A stretch of DNA of 64,000 nt, taken from contig WRPI01000003.1 in the NCBI GenBank assembly GCA_009773395.1, forward strand, positions 124,001 to 188,000, written 5' to 3'. This DNA comes from Hyphomonadaceae bacterium. Lineage in GTDB: Bacteria; Pseudomonadota; Alphaproteobacteria; Caulobacterales; Aquidulcibacteraceae. The translations under genes and the position numbers were made by a program. Positions 28,189 through 38,010 of the stretch are shown one piece after another (positions within the stretch are counted from its first letter, which is position 1; every line of letters begins with the position of its first letter). The notes beneath the pieces are model-generated. The model saw only the letters and a list, made by a program, of their open reading frames with translations, made no database searches and was not told the DNA's origin.

Positions 28189-28746
28189 TTAAACCTGCAT
28201 AATTTCGGCTTCTTTTGCATGAAGCACGGCATCAACTTGTTTAACAAAATCATCAGTAGCTTCTTGCACCACACCAGATAATTTCTTGTGTTCGTCTTCA
28301 CTAATTTGATGATCTTTTTCGCTTTTTTTCAACTGTTCCATACCATCACGGCGAACATTGCGAATTGCGATGCGTGCATTTTCGGCATATTTACCGGCAA
28401 GTTTCGCCAAATCTTTGCGCCTATCCTCAGTCAATGGCGGGATTGGTATTCGCAAAGTTTGACCATCGACAATTGGGTTAAGCCCAAGGCCCGAATTGCG
28501 AATTGCTTTTTCAACATTCAGCGCCGTTCCCTTGTCCCAAATTGTCACCGTTAGCATTCTTGGCTCGGGCGCGCTTATTGATCCCACTTGGTTAATAGGC
28601 ACCATTGAGCCATAAGCCTCGACCATAATGGGCTCAAGAAGGCTGATGTTAGCTCGACCTGTGCGAAGGCCCGCATAATCGACTTTTAATGCGCTTAATG
28701 CACCATCCATTCGGCGTTTAATTTCATCAATTTCAAAATTACTCAT
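28189..28746 (-). CDS. frr: Ribosome recycling factor
   Basis: This 185-residue factor splits post-termination ribosomes with [23 protein letters not shown], the [14 protein letters not shown] core and the [20 protein letters not shown] helix are typical. ATG 28746 gives normal family length; an in-frame upstream extension overlaps pyrH and is not used. It is 14 bases after pyrH. Confidence 0.96.
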   Translation of the reverse strand: MSNFEIDEIKRRMDGALSALKVDYAGLRTGRANISLLEPIMVEAYGSMVPINQVGSISAPEPRMLTVTIWDKGTALNVEKAIRNSGLGLNPIVDGQTLRIPIPPLTEDRRKDLAKLAGKYAENARIAIRNVRRDGMEQLKKSEKDHQISEDEHKKLSGVVQEATDDFVKQVDAVLHAKEAEIMQV

Positions 28747-28760
28747 AACAAAATCCCAAT

Positions 28761-29516
28761 TTATTTTCCGCAAATTGTTGTGCAAATGCCACGGCCTTCG
28801 ATAACTTCTTTTAACCTACCCGGTTCACGAATATTGAACACAATGATTGGAATAGCGTTTTCGCGCATTAAGCTTATGGCAGTTGCATCCATAATTTTCA
28901 AATTTTGGCTTAAAACATCAGTATATGACAGGCTTTCATAACGTGTGGCATTAGGGTCTTTTTTGGGATCCGCGCTATAAACCCCATCAACGCCAGTGCC
29001 TTTGAACAAGCTATCGCACCCCATTTCAGCAGCACGCAGCGCCGCGCCAGTATCGGTGGTGAAATATGGGTTGCCAGTTCCGGCAGCAAAAATCACCACG
29101 CGCCCTTTTTCCATATGGCGTTGCGCGCGCCGCCTAACATAAGGCTCACACACTGTTGTCATCGGTATCGCAGATTGAACGCGGGTTGGCACGCCAATGC
29201 TTTCAAGCGCGTTTTGCATTGCCAGTGCGTTCATAATTGTCGCGAGCATTCCCATATAATCAGCACTTGTGCGGTCCATACCTTTTGCAGCGCCCGCAAT
29301 GCCGCGAAAAATATTGCCGCCACCAATCACCATGCAAACTTCGATGCCGCTTTCATGGACTTCTTTCACTTCATGCGCGAACAGCAAACAAGTTTCGGGG
29401 TCAATACCGAAGGCAGACGGCCCCATCAAAGCCTCACCCGACATTTTCAACAATATACGTTTGTAATTGTGCGGCGAGTTTGGGCCTGGGCAGTTTTTCG
29501 GCGCGACATCAACCAT
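28761..29516 (-). CDS. pyrH: Uridylate kinase
   Basis: This 251-residue amino acid kinase-fold enzyme phosphorylates [26 protein letters not shown] and [20 protein letters not shown] are diagnostic. It follows tsf, after a terminator, and precedes frr, the standard rpsB–tsf–pyrH–frr order. Confidence 0.96.
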   Translation of the reverse strand: MVDVAPKNCPGPNSPHNYKRILLKMSGEALMGPSAFGIDPETCLLFAHEVKEVHESGIEVCMVIGGGNIFRGIAGAAKGMDRTSADYMGMLATIMNALAMQNALESIGVPTRVQSAIPMTTVCEPYVRRRAQRHMEKGRVVIFAAGTGNPYFTTDTGAALRAAEMGCDSLFKGTGVDGVYSADPKKDPNATRYESLSYTDVLSQNLKIMDATAISLMRENAIPIIVFNIREPGRLKEVIEGRGICTTICGK

Positions 29517-29596
29517 TATCTATTTTTCCCCCGAATTATTTGCAAGAATCAATTCTTTTGAAGCAATCATATACAAACCTTGCCACTTTTACAGAC

Positions 29597-29623
29597 AAAA
29601 GGCGGCACGCCAAGCGCACCGCC
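29597..29623 (-). terminator. Rho-independent terminator after tsf
   Basis: On the minus strand a 9-bp stem (GGCGGTGCG with CGTGCCGCC, two G-T pairs) closes loop CTTGG and runs into TTTTG. It separates rpsB-tsf from pyrH-frr and downstream genes, 40 bases past the tsf stop. Confidence 0.75.
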
Positions 29624-29662
29624 CTTAAATATTACAGTTATGAAATACCGTGAATAAGAAAT

Positions 29663-30580
29663 CTAAACGCCCGAAGTCATGGAAGCGACTTCGGCGGCGA
29701 AATCATCTTCTTTCTTTTCGATGCCTTCACCAAGTTTGAACATTGCAAAAGCGGTCACTTTTGCCGCGCCTTGGGTTGAAGTTTTCACGAAATCTTCGAC
29801 AGTTTGATCAGGGTTCATTACAAAAGGCTGTTTAAGAAGAACTACTTCTTCTTCATATTTGCGCATACGGCCATCAATCATTTTTTCAATGACAGCTTCT
29901 GGCTTGCCGCTTTCACGCGCTTGTTCTGTGAGAACTTGACGCTCACGTGCTACCACTGCTGGATCCAGATCATCGCTCGATAAAGCCAGTGGCGCAGTCG
30001 CCGCTACATGCATTGCAACTTTGCGGCCAATATCGTTCAAAGCGGCAGCATCACCTTCGCCTTCAACTGCGACCAAGACACCAATCCGACCAAGGCCATC
30101 AGCAATTGCCGAATGAACATAGGCCGCGACAACGCCTTGAGTGACGGACACTTTTGCCATACGGCGGACATTCATATTTTCGCCAATGGTTGCGATTAAA
30201 TTGGTCAAATAATCGCTTACACTGCCTTCGCCTGATGGCGTGGCTTTTTGCGATAATGCCGCAACATCATCAGCATCAATTGCCAATTTGGTTATCATTG
30301 AGACTGCGGCTTGGAAGCCTTCATTGCGTGCAACAAAATCCGTCTCCGCATTAAGCTCAAGCAACACACCGCTATTGCCAGCAACCGCAATGCCAACCAA
30401 ACCTTCGGCGGCCACACGGTCAGCTTTTTTAGCGGCTTTTGACAAGCCTTTGGCGCGTAGCCAATCAATAGCTGCTTCAATTTCGCCATCGGTTTCTTGC
30501 AGCGCTTTTTTACAATCCATCATGCCGACGCCAGTTTTTTCGCGTAGGTCTTTTACTAAAGTTGCGGTGATCTCGGCCAA
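29663..30580 (-). CDS. tsf: Translation elongation factor Ts
   Basis: This 305-residue nucleotide exchange factor for EF-Tu starts [20 protein letters not shown] and contains the contact motif [15 protein letters not shown]. The start is TTG, supported by AAGGAG seven bases upstream and the exact family N-terminus. It is 72 bases downstream of rpsB. Confidence 0.96.
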   Translation of the reverse strand: MAEITATLVKDLREKTGVGMMDCKKALQETDGEIEAAIDWLRAKGLSKAAKKADRVAAEGLVGIAVAGNSGVLLELNAETDFVARNEGFQAAVSMITKLAIDADDVAALSQKATPSGEGSVSDYLTNLIATIGENMNVRRMAKVSVTQGVVAAYVHSAIADGLGRIGVLVAVEGEGDAAALNDIGRKVAMHVAATAPLALSSDDLDPAVVARERQVLTEQARESGKPEAVIEKMIDGRMRKYEEEVVLLKQPFVMNPDQTVEDFVKTSTQGAAKVTAFAMFKLGEGIEKKEDDFAAEVASMTSGV

Positions 30581-30652
30581 GGCCTCACTCCTTCAATTCA
30601 TTATTTAAGTTCAGGGTTAATTGAGACGGCGACCTTAATCGCCACTTCAATT

Positions 30653-31540
30653 TTATTCGGCTTCGGCAGGTGTTTCAGCGGGCGCTTCAGCTTCAACTTC
30701 GGCTTCGGCGGGGGCTTCTACTTCTGCTGGGGTTTCGTCAATAGCGGGTGCTTCTTCAACAGCCACAATTTCAACTTCCACTTTGTCAATTGCCAAAGCA
30801 GTTTCCAAAGGGTTTTCCGATGCGCCAATATCAACGCCCATCGCGCCTTGAGCCGCAGCCAAACCGTCCAAAGCGGCGTCTGCAACCAAGTCACAGAATA
30901 ACTGAATTGAGCGCGCTGCATCGTCATTTCCGGGGATTGGCAAGTCGATTTCATCGGGGTCACAATTTGAATCAACCAAGGCAATTACTGGGATACCCAA
31001 TTTGCGAGCTTCTTTAATTGCGATTGCTTCTTTGTTGGTATCTACAACAAACATCAAATCAGGAATGCCGCCCATATCCGAAATGCCGCCTAATGCACGC
31101 TCTAGTTTTTCATATTCGCGGGTTAGGTTCAATATTTCTTTTTTGGTCAAGCCCTGCGGCGCTTCACCGGTTGAATAGGCTTCAACTTCGCGCATTCTCG
31201 CGATTGATTTTGAAACTGTTTGCCAATTGGTAAGTGTGCCGCCCAACCAACGGTGATTGATATAATATTGGGCACAGCGTTTTGCAGCGCCTGAAATTGG
31301 CTCTGACGCTTGACGTTTGGTTCCAACGAACAATACGCGGCCACCTTTGGCAACGACTTCACGAACTTTCACCAAAGCTTGATGAAGCATCGGCACAGTA
31401 AGCGATAAATCCAAAATATGAATATTTGCGCGATCACCAAAAATGTATTTTTGCATTTTTGGGTTCCACCTGTGGGTCTGGTGGCCAAAATGAGCACCAG
31501 CTTCCAATAGCTGACGCATAGTAAATTCGGGTAGAGCCAT
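30653..31540 (-). CDS. rpsB: 30S ribosomal protein S2 with acidic Ala/Glu/Pro tail
   Basis: This 295-residue S2 has the standard core ([76 protein letters not shown]). About 60 residues rich in Glu, Ala and Pro follow, including [17 protein letters not shown]; such tails occur in some alphaproteobacterial S2 proteins. ATG 31540 has GGAAA upstream and the family N-terminus. A structured leader precedes it. Confidence 0.96.
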   Translation of the reverse strand: MALPEFTMRQLLEAGAHFGHQTHRWNPKMQKYIFGDRANIHILDLSLTVPMLHQALVKVREVVAKGGRVLFVGTKRQASEPISGAAKRCAQYYINHRWLGGTLTNWQTVSKSIARMREVEAYSTGEAPQGLTKKEILNLTREYEKLERALGGISDMGGIPDLMFVVDTNKEAIAIKEARKLGIPVIALVDSNCDPDEIDLPIPGNDDAARSIQLFCDLVADAALDGLAAAQGAMGVDIGASENPLETALAIDKVEVEIVAVEEAPAIDETPAEVEAPAEAEVEAEAPAETPAEAE

Positions 31541-31555
31541 AATCTTTTCCTTTTT

Positions 31556-31599
31556 CCGGCTAGCCTCCGCGAGCTGGTGCAGAATAATTCCTGCGCCGG
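31556..31599 (-). promoter_or_regulatory. Structured leader of rpsB (three-way-junction-like)
   Basis: On the minus strand CCGGC and GCCGG pair and enclose two smaller hairpins: GCAGGA/TTCTGC with loop ATTA, and an AGC/GCT-based stem with a CUCGCGGAG-type loop. It ends 15 bases before the rpsB ATG. Such a folded leader near a ribosomal protein gene suggests autogenous control by S2, known for rpsB in other proteobacteria. The fold was made by eye. Confidence 0.45.
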
Positions 31600-31775
31600 A
31601 CGGACAAAACACCCCTATTCCCTTATGGAACATCAAAAGATGGGTTGCCCAAGCATCGCGTGCGTGATTGGCGGCTGCTTAGAGGGATATTGTTTATTTT
31701 GCAACTTGATTTGCTGGGAAAATACCATTTTTCGGCGGTCTTTAAGCATAAAACAGTGTCCAAGAGCCAACAAAA

Positions 31776-34700
31776 TCAATATTCCTTGATTGCTGCCACC
31801 CCGACAATGGTTTTGAGTGCCCTTCGCGCAGGAATATCGAGCGGGAATCTCCCTGGCAACAAGAACTCAACTTCGCGGCCATCTTCAAGTGGATAAATCA
31901 GGCGCAATTCACCAAAAACTTCGCTCTCACGGCCTTTAAGCAATTCGGCAGTATTGGCAAAACTGACAAAATCAACATCTTGGGCTAGGAATAATTTCGC
32001 GCCTTGATACGATGTATTGGCAATATTTAAGGCGGCATCGAACCTTGAAGCACTTATTTTCAAATCGCCATCGACCGATTTTGCATTGGCAACAAAACTG
32101 ACTGCCTCGCCAATTTTCAAATGCGGGCGTGCGGCTTCAAGATCATCGGGCCTTATGAAGACATCAAATTCCCCCGTCGGGTCCGATAATGTCACCCAGG
32201 CAAATTTGCCACCACGTTTCGCGGGCCTTTCCTTTGCCGCACGAATAATCCCCGCCATGCGGAACACCGCCTCAGAAGTTTGCATATATTCGGGGACTCG
32301 CGCGAAAAAGACGGTTTTGCGAAGCATGAGTTCTTCATACATATCATCAAGCGGGTGGCCCGATAAAAACAGCCCAAGAGCCGCGAATTCATTGGAAAGT
32401 CGCTCCTGTTCGCCCCAGGGCTTTGCATCCATAATTGGCGCGCGCGGCGGCGTTGCGCTTTCGCCGAATAGGCTGATTTGGTTTGAGTTTTCATCATTAT
32501 TGGTGGCAATTGCATGCGCCATCAATTGCTCGGCGGCGGCGACGATTTTGGCGCGATTAGGTTCAATTTCATCAAAAGCGCCAGCTTTGGCCAAAGTCTC
32601 AACGCTGCGTTTGTTCAAATGCCTTGGGCCGACACGTTCAAAAAATTCGTGGATATTTTGAAACTTGCCGCCCGCTTCACGAATTTTGACGACTTCTTCC
32701 ATTGCTCGCCGCCCCACGCTTTTGATTGCGCTTAGGCCATAAACAATTGCGCCATCTTGAATGCTAAAAATTGCTTGTGATGAATTTACATTTGGCTTTA
32801 TAACTTTGATACCAAGCCGCCTTGCTTCCTGCACATAGGCGCCAAGTTTGGCGGTATCATCAAAATCCAAACACATTGCGGCGACCAAAAATTCAACTGG
32901 ATATTTGGTTTTAAGCCAAGCAGTTTGGTAGGAAATAACCGCATAGGCCGCAGCATGGGATTTGTTAAAACCATAGCCCGCAAATTTATCGACCAGGTCA
33001 AAAATCCGCCCCGCGACATTGCTTGAAATCCCCTTTGCTGCCGCCCCTTTGACAAAACCTTTTCTTTGCAAAACCATTTCGGCTTTCAGTTTTTTGCCCA
33101 TTGCACGGCGCAAAACATCGGCTTCACCCAATGAATAGCCCGATAATATTTGCGCAATTTGCATAACTTGTTCTTGGTAAATTATTACGCCATGGGTTTC
33201 GCGTAGGACAGGCTCAAGCGATGGGTGTAAATAATCGGGCTTGGTTTTGCCAGTTTTAACGTCGCAATATGTCGGGATATTATCCATTGGGCCCGGGCGA
33301 TAAAGCGATATGAGCGCGATAATATCTTCAAGGCAATTTGGCACCATCCGCCGCAGCGTATCGCGCATTCCCTGCCCTTCAAGCTGAAACACACCAAGTG
33401 AAAAACCAGTGGCAAGTTCGGCAAAAACTTCGGCATCATCGTATCTTTGCGATGAAAAATCGACTTCTATGCCGCGCAATGCCAAAAGCTCAATTGCTTT
33501 TTGGATAATCGTGAGCGTCTTTAGGCCCAAAAAGTCAAACTTAACCAGGCCAGCCGCTTCGGCCCATTTCATATTATATTGGGTCGCGGGAAGTTCCGAA
33601 CGCGGGTCTTTATACAAAGGCACAAGCTCTTTTATCGGCCGGCCAGCAATTACCACACCCGCAGCGTGGGTTGAGGCATTGCGATACAGCCCTTCGAGTT
33701 CCATTGCCGCATCGATGACGTTTTTTACGTCTTCATCTTCGCGATACGAATCCCTTAGTCGATCTTCTTGTTCAAGTGCTTTGGAAAGCGTCACTGGGCT
33801 CGCGGGATTATTTGGAATTAGTTTGGTGATGTCGCTCACCTTGCCAAATGAAAGCCCCAAAACCCGCCCAACATCGCGCACCGCCGCCCGCGCTTGCAAC
33901 GTACCGAATGTGATGATTTGCGCCACCCGATCAAAGCCATATTTGCTTTGTACATAGGAAATAACTTCATCGCGGCGGTCTTGGCAAAAATCAATATCGA
34001 AATCGGGCATTGAAATCCGGTCTGGGTTCAAAAACCTCTCAAACAACAAGCCAAATTCAAGCGGATCCAAATCCGTAATATTTAGCGCATAGGCAACCAA
34101 AGAACCCGCACCCGATCCACGCCCCGGCCCCACTGGAATATGCTGTTCTTTCGCCCATTTAATAAAGTCCGACACCACCAAAAAATAGCCCGAAAAGCCC
34201 ATTTTGGTGATGACTTCAAGCTCAAACACCAAGCGTTTTTCATATTCTTCTATTGGTGCGACGGGCGCGCGTTTCTCTAACCGGGCCTTGAGACCCTCTT
34301 GGGCTTGGCGCGCGATTTCATCATCTTCGGTTAGGCCTTCGACGCTGGCAAAACTTGGCAAAATTGGTTTGCGTTTTTCGGCCTTCACCGCGCATCTTTT
34401 AGCAATTTCGACCGATTGTTCCAAACATTCGGGCAAATCGGCGAATAATGTCACCATTTCTTCAATCGGTTTGAAATAATGTTCTTGGGTTAAAACTTCG
34501 CGGCTATCATCGCTTAATTGCGCGCCTTGTGCGATGCAGGTCAGGATTTCGTGGGATGTATGTTGCTCACGCTTTTCATATCTAATGTCATTCGTGGCAA
34601 CCAATGGCTGGCCGAGGCGATAGGCGGCATCAATTATTTGCGCCTCGGTCGCCGCTTCATCCTTGCGGCCATGCCGTTGCAGTTCGAGATAAAAACGATT

Positions 34701-35195
34701 TTCAAAATTCTTGGCCAAAGTTTCGATGAGATGCGAAGTTGGGCCATCGTGTTTTTGCGCAAATCCACGCACAATTGCGCCTTCAAACCCGCCACTTAAA
34801 CAAAGCAACCCCTTTGAATATTCAATGATTTTTTCAATTGATAGGGCATTTTCGAGGTTATTAGTTTCAAGAAAAGTCGCGGATGAAAGCGCCATTAAAT
34901 TGGAAAAACCAATTTCATTTTGCGCCAAAAGCGTTAGCTTGCCTAAAACTGCGGGCTTATCACTATCTGGTGCTGTCCCAATTAGTTTTAAATCCAAACC
35001 AATAATTGGCTGAACGCCGCAATATGATAAAGCGTCCGAAAACTCGAGTGCGCCAAACATATTATTATCGCATAGGCCCAGCGCCGGCAGCGAGCGCGCT
35101 TTCGCAATTTCGGCAATCCGACCAATTGTCATTGCCCCATCAAGCAATGAATAGGCAGAGCGTGTTCTTAAATGAATAAATTGCGGTTCTGCCAT
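31776..35195 (-). CDS. dnaE: DNA polymerase III alpha subunit
   Basis: This 1139-residue replicative polymerase has an N-terminal PHP domain (FIHLRTRSAYSLLDGAMTIG), the C-family palm with GPGRGSGAGSLVAYAL and the catalytic PDFDIDFCQDRRDEV. The tandem helix-hairpin-helix and OB-fold parts follow (VTLSDPTGEFDVFIRPDD). Length and the palm motifs identify the main DnaE1 rather than the error-prone DnaE2. GGGGGAGAA stands just before the ATG. Confidence 0.97.
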   Translation of the reverse strand: MAEPQFIHLRTRSAYSLLDGAMTIGRIAEIAKARSLPALGLCDNNMFGALEFSDALSYCGVQPIIGLDLKLIGTAPDSDKPAVLGKLTLLAQNEIGFSNLMALSSATFLETNNLENALSIEKIIEYSKGLLCLSGGFEGAIVRGFAQKHDGPTSHLIETLAKNFENRFYLELQRHGRKDEAATEAQIIDAAYRLGQPLVATNDIRYEKREQHTSHEILTCIAQGAQLSDDSREVLTQEHYFKPIEEMVTLFADLPECLEQSVEIAKRCAVKAEKRKPILPSFASVEGLTEDDEIARQAQEGLKARLEKRAPVAPIEEYEKRLVFELEVITKMGFSGYFLVVSDFIKWAKEQHIPVGPGRGSGAGSLVAYALNITDLDPLEFGLLFERFLNPDRISMPDFDIDFCQDRRDEVISYVQSKYGFDRVAQIITFGTLQARAAVRDVGRVLGLSFGKVSDITKLIPNNPASPVTLSKALEQEDRLRDSYREDEDVKNVIDAAMELEGLYRNASTHAAGVVIAGRPIKELVPLYKDPRSELPATQYNMKWAEAAGLVKFDFLGLKTLTIIQKAIELLALRGIEVDFSSQRYDDAEVFAELATGFSLGVFQLEGQGMRDTLRRMVPNCLEDIIALISLYRPGPMDNIPTYCDVKTGKTKPDYLHPSLEPVLRETHGVIIYQEQVMQIAQILSGYSLGEADVLRRAMGKKLKAEMVLQRKGFVKGAAAKGISSNVAGRIFDLVDKFAGYGFNKSHAAAYAVISYQTAWLKTKYPVEFLVAAMCLDFDDTAKLGAYVQEARRLGIKVIKPNVNSSQAIFSIQDGAIVYGLSAIKSVGRRAMEEVVKIREAGGKFQNIHEFFERVGPRHLNKRSVETLAKAGAFDEIEPNRAKIVAAAEQLMAHAIATNNDENSNQISLFGESATPPRAPIMDAKPWGEQERLSNEFAALGLFLSGHPLDDMYEELMLRKTVFFARVPEYMQTSEAVFRMAGIIRAAKERPAKRGGKFAWVTLSDPTGEFDVFIRPDDLEAARPHLKIGEAVSFVANAKSVDGDLKISASRFDAALNIANTSYQGAKLFLAQDVDFVSFANTAELLKGRESEVFGELRLIYPLEDGREVEFLLPGRFPLDIPARRALKTIVGVAAIKEY

Positions 35196-35287
35196 TTCTC
35201 CCCCATAATGTTTACTATTTGGGGCAAGTCGAGCAAATTGTCAGGCATTTAATCACGCTTTTGCACAAGAAATTTCACCTCTCTATT

Positions 35288-35383
35288 TCAAATCAAAGAA
35301 GCCCAACCCCAAACCACCGCAGAGCAAGCAACCATAGCAACAAAACCGACAACATCGTCTAATGAAAATTGAAAACTAGACAT
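35288..35383 (-). CDS. Possible 31-residue small membrane protein
   Basis: This short ORF is preceded by GTGAGG five bases from the ATG. It encodes a polar start (MSSFQFSLDDV) followed by a single hydrophobic segment (VGFVAMVACSAVVWGWASLI), consistent with one membrane helix. It stands alone between dnaE and the Rhs remnant. There is no homologue in memory; the support is ribosome-binding site plus composition only. Confidence 0.4.
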   Translation of the reverse strand: MSSFQFSLDDVVGFVAMVACSAVVWGWASLI

Positions 35384-35550
35384 AAACACCTCACAAAAAC
35401 TGCAAATCAAGTTCGCTTTTTGTTCTTGTTTCATGTTTTGTTCTTGTTGTCAAATTGTTTTTTTGGGTGGGGTGTTTTTTGTTTGGCGTAAGTGGGGCGC
35501 GAGACCAATGCATCGCTTGTCATTGGCTAGACTTGTGATAGTTTCACCAC

Positions 35551-36744
35551 ATGGGTGCTTTGGCTTTTTGTTTTGATGATTATTTGGTTGCGGCGAATGA
35601 TAACTTCACACGCCTAACCAAGGCAACCAAGGCCGATGGCAATGTGTTGAACTTTAGGTATGATGTCGATGGCCTTAGGATGGAGACCATCAAGAACTCC
35701 ACTGGCATTACCCCTAATCTGCAATTCGCAGGTGGGGTGCATACACGTTATGTGACAAGTGCAACCGAAGAACTTGCGGACCTTGATGGCAACCGCGCAG
35801 TTATCCGCCGCTATGTTGCTGGGCCAGCAATTGATGAACGGATAGCGCAGGTTGATGCCAATGGCGCGGTGACTTATGTTCATACTGATAAGCAGAACAG
35901 TGTAGTTGCTCTCACCAATGCCACTGGCAATGCGGTTTCAAGGCGTGGCTATGGTGAATACGGCCAAACCAGTGCCACCCAAATGGCCGAAACCACCCAC
36001 CCGTTTGGATATACAGGGCGCAGGTATGAAGCCGAGTTGGGTTTATACTATTACAGAGCGCGTTGGTATGACCCAGAACTGGGCACGTTCCTTGAGACCG
36101 ATCCGATTGGTAGTTTGGACTACATCAATCTGTATAGCTATGTTGGGCTGGATCCGATGGGGAAAACTGATCCGAGTGGGTTGCAAAATTATGATCCAGT
36201 CGCTCAAAGGGATGCAGCTTTATATACGGCGCTGAGTTACTGCAAGACCGAAGCGTGTGTTAGAGAATGGATGGATATGCACAACGCGAATGAAGCTCGC
36301 GAGGCCGGCATACAATTGGGCTTTGTCCCTTGGGGATCCGCCTTTAAGGCCGCTCAAGCCAGTGTATGGACGCTAGGGTGGGGATCAAGGGGTATGGCAA
36401 TCGAGAGTCGACTCGGCGGAAATTTGCCTTTATTTTTCCCGACAATTGACAAATTCTCGCGCGGTATCGCTACAAGTATTAAGTCGATAAACTTGAATGC
36501 GAGAACATATCAAAATATGAGCCGGTTACAGGGTCAACTTAATAAACATGTGGATGCAGTGGCGAGGTTTGCAGGTGGTAGCGGTGGCGGTCAAACGATT
36601 AGAAACAGCGAAATCGTCGCTCGCGAACTGATAGTCGCCGTTCCAGAAGGCAGCCTAAATGCCGCTAATACGGCAGTGTTAAATGCCGCTCGAGCAAGGG
36701 CAAGCGAGATGGGAGTAACCATGAGATGGGTGACAGTTAAATGA
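35551..36744 (+). CDS. Orphan Rhs C-terminal tip with probable toxin domain
   Basis: Residues 1-210 are the end of an Rhs/YD-repeat protein: YD-type units (FRYDVDGLRMETIKN, YVHTDKQNSVVAL), then the core-closing region PFGYTGRRYEAELGLYYYRA, RWYDPELGTFLETDPIG and YVGLDPMGKTDPSG. In Rhs proteins that last motif marks the cleavage boundary, after which the variable toxin begins. Residues 211-397 are unrelated to Rhs and contain RLQGQLNKHVDAVARF and RELIVAVPEGSLNAAN. The toxin activity is not recognised; a nuclease is one possibility. There is no signal and no clear ribosome-binding site, and most of the Rhs cage is absent, so this may be a displaced, possibly silent tip. The next gene overlaps by four bases. 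Confidence 0.75.
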   Translation: MGALAFCFDDYLVAANDNFTRLTKATKADGNVLNFRYDVDGLRMETIKNSTGITPNLQFAGGVHTRYVTSATEELADLDGNRAVIRRYVAGPAIDERIAQVDANGAVTYVHTDKQNSVVALTNATGNAVSRRGYGEYGQTSATQMAETTHPFGYTGRRYEAELGLYYYRARWYDPELGTFLETDPIGSLDYINLYSYVGLDPMGKTDPSGLQNYDPVAQRDAALYTALSYCKTEACVREWMDMHNANEAREAGIQLGFVPWGSAFKAAQASVWTLGWGSRGMAIESRLGGNLPLFFPTIDKFSRGIATSIKSINLNARTYQNMSRLQGQLNKHVDAVARFAGGSGGGQTIRNSEIVARELIVAVPEGSLNAANTAVLNAARARASEMGVTMRWVTVK

Positions 36745-37199
36745 CAGTAGAAATTTCTATCGACATAAATTTAAGACGAGAATTAATTGCAGTCCCAACG
36801 CTTAAAGTAACGCTCGATAGAATTCACATTACAGACACACCAATTCAATCATTTGAATTGATGGACAAAAAATGTCTAATCGAAGCGCTAAAGGTCGCTA
36901 TTTTAAATGGTAACCCAGAAATTCGGTCGTACAAATTTAATGATAGCGGTTACCGAGAAGAATTGAAGCTTCTAAAGTTCGAAACTACCAAACAGTTTGA
37001 GCGTGAAGGTCTTTCAATATCGCTAACTAAAGAGGAAGCAGAATGGGTGATTACACCAATGAAGCGACATTTTCCACGTGGTTTTGTGCCGAGCGATGAG
37101 GAGAGGGTCATTCTACCTATTTCTATGCCGATAGAAATTGTAGGGTCGAGGATTCATGATTTGATTTTGGCAAAGAAAGCAGAATGGGACCATTTATAA
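36741..37199 (+). CDS. Candidate immunity protein for the Rhs toxin
   Basis: This 152-residue soluble protein starts in an ATGA overlap with the toxin gene stop. It is highly charged and has no signal or membrane helix. Segments include DINLRRELIAVPTLKVTLD and LKFETTKQFEREGLSISLTK. I recognise no family. Small size, four-base overlap and position directly behind an Rhs toxin tip are the usual marks of an immunity gene, so the role is inferred from context. Confidence 0.6.
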   Translation: MTVEISIDINLRRELIAVPTLKVTLDRIHITDTPIQSFELMDKKCLIEALKVAILNGNPEIRSYKFNDSGYREELKLLKFETTKQFEREGLSISLTKEEAEWVITPMKRHFPRGFVPSDEERVILPISMPIEIVGSRIHDLILAKKAEWDHL

Positions 37200-37202
37200 A
37201 TT

Positions 37203-37270
37203 TCGGTGACAGTAATTTCGGGGACCTTGCGTATTGATTTCGGTGACAGGCAATCAATTACCCCCAATTT
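37203..37270. repeat. Cluster of GGTGACAG/GGGGAC-type short repeats
   Basis: TTTCGGTGACAG occurs at the start and again about 37 bases later as TTTCGGTGACAGGCAATCAA, with TTTCGGGGACC between. The second resembles the cassette end core GGGGACAGGTTATCAATTGC at most positions. The cluster lies directly behind the immunity gene. Confidence 0.5.
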
Positions 37271-37280
37271 GGGGCAATTT

Positions 37281-37299
37281 GGGGACATGATGTGAATTA
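37281..37299. repeat. GGGGACATGATGTGAATTA repeat, copy 1
   Basis: The first of three identical 19-base copies in 660 bases. Similarity continues downstream as a TAAGCATTTGTTTTT-like stretch. It marks the junction before the first Rhs fragment. Confidence 0.75.
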
Positions 37300-37317
37300 G
37301 CCGTAAGCATTTGTTTT

Positions 37318-37548
37318 TCTGAAGTTTTATCCTATGAATATGATGCTTTGGATAGGGTCTCGAGTGAGACAACGAACTATTCGTTCACCGGCATACCAAA
37401 TGGCAATCCGGGCGGCGATGTTACTTGCTGGACATGCGATAGTGTGAAGCTGTTCTATACCTATGATGCCAACAACAACCGCACCAGTGTTTATGATGAT
37501 ATGCAGGTGGCACGGTTCACCAGTGCCTATAGCTATGACGCGCTATAA
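37318..37548 (+). pseudogene. Rhs/YD-repeat fragment 1
   Basis: The frame encodes YEYDALDRVSSETTNYSF, then FYTYDANNNRTSVYDDMQ and YSYDAL, and stops. These are YD repeats from the interior of an Rhs protein. There is no start codon context, and both ends abut short repeats, so this is debris. A 92-bp part (37453-37544) is nearly identical to fragment 2. Confidence 0.75.
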
Positions 37549-37551
37549 AAC

Positions 37552-37570
37552 GGGGACATGATGTGAATTA
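37552..37570. repeat. GGGGACATGATGTGAATTA repeat, copy 2
   Basis: This copy lies four bases after the stop of Rhs fragment 1 and before fragment 2. Downstream similarity to the other copies extends to a TTGTTTTT run. Confidence 0.75.
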
Positions 37571-37598
37571 AACTACGCGATTGTTTTTGTTCAGTTTA

Positions 37599-37934
37599 TT
37601 CTATACCTATGTTGCAAACAACAACCGCACCAGTGTTTATGATGATATGCAGGTGGCAAGGTTCACTAATAGCTATAGCTATGACGCGCTGAATCGTATG
37701 AGTGGGGTTACATTTAATGGTGGCAGTGCTACTTATACATATGACTCACTTGGTCGGAGGACTGGCGTGACATTTGGCAACGGCACATCTGCACAATATA
37801 AGTATGTGAGGCAGGAAATAGGGCGAAGTCCGGGGGACTTCGACCCCTGCCGAATTGATAGCGACCTTGATTGGATGCGCCATGTGTTTGCGAGTGGCGG
37901 TGGCTCCACTGCTGCCAAGAAAACGGGGACATGA
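37599..37934 (+). pseudogene. Rhs/YD-repeat fragment 2
   Basis: The frame encodes FYTYVANNNRTSVYDDMQ, YSYDALNRMSGVTFNGG and YTYDSLGRRTGVTFGNG, clear YD repeats. It then changes to an unrelated tail (RQEIGRSPGDFDPCRIDSD) and stops inside repeat copy 3. It duplicates 92 bp of fragment 1. It is non-functional debris of an Rhs gene. Confidence 0.75.
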
Positions 37935-37943
37935 TGTGAATTA
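37925..37943. repeat. GGGGACATGATGTGAATTA repeat, copy 3
   Basis: This copy follows Rhs fragment 2 and shares an extended downstream match (TTAACCTAAGCATTTGTTTTT-like) with copy 1. A third, very short Rhs scrap (AACAATAACCGCACCAGTGT) lies just beyond it, at about 37990. Confidence 0.75.
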
Positions 37944-38010
37944 ACCTAAGCATTTGTTTTTATGCGAATTATTTCGTGCGCACCGGGCCAACAATAACCG
38001 CACCAGTGTA

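Noticed and set aside
35551-37199. Complete Rhs system with secretion genes
   Set aside because: No VgrG, PAAR, EagR or T6SS gene is present in the window, and the Rhs part is only about 210 residues.
37729-37953. Minus-strand ORFs over the Rhs debris
   Set aside because: The opposite strand encodes clear YD repeats; no ribosome-binding site or family signal supports the minus frames.
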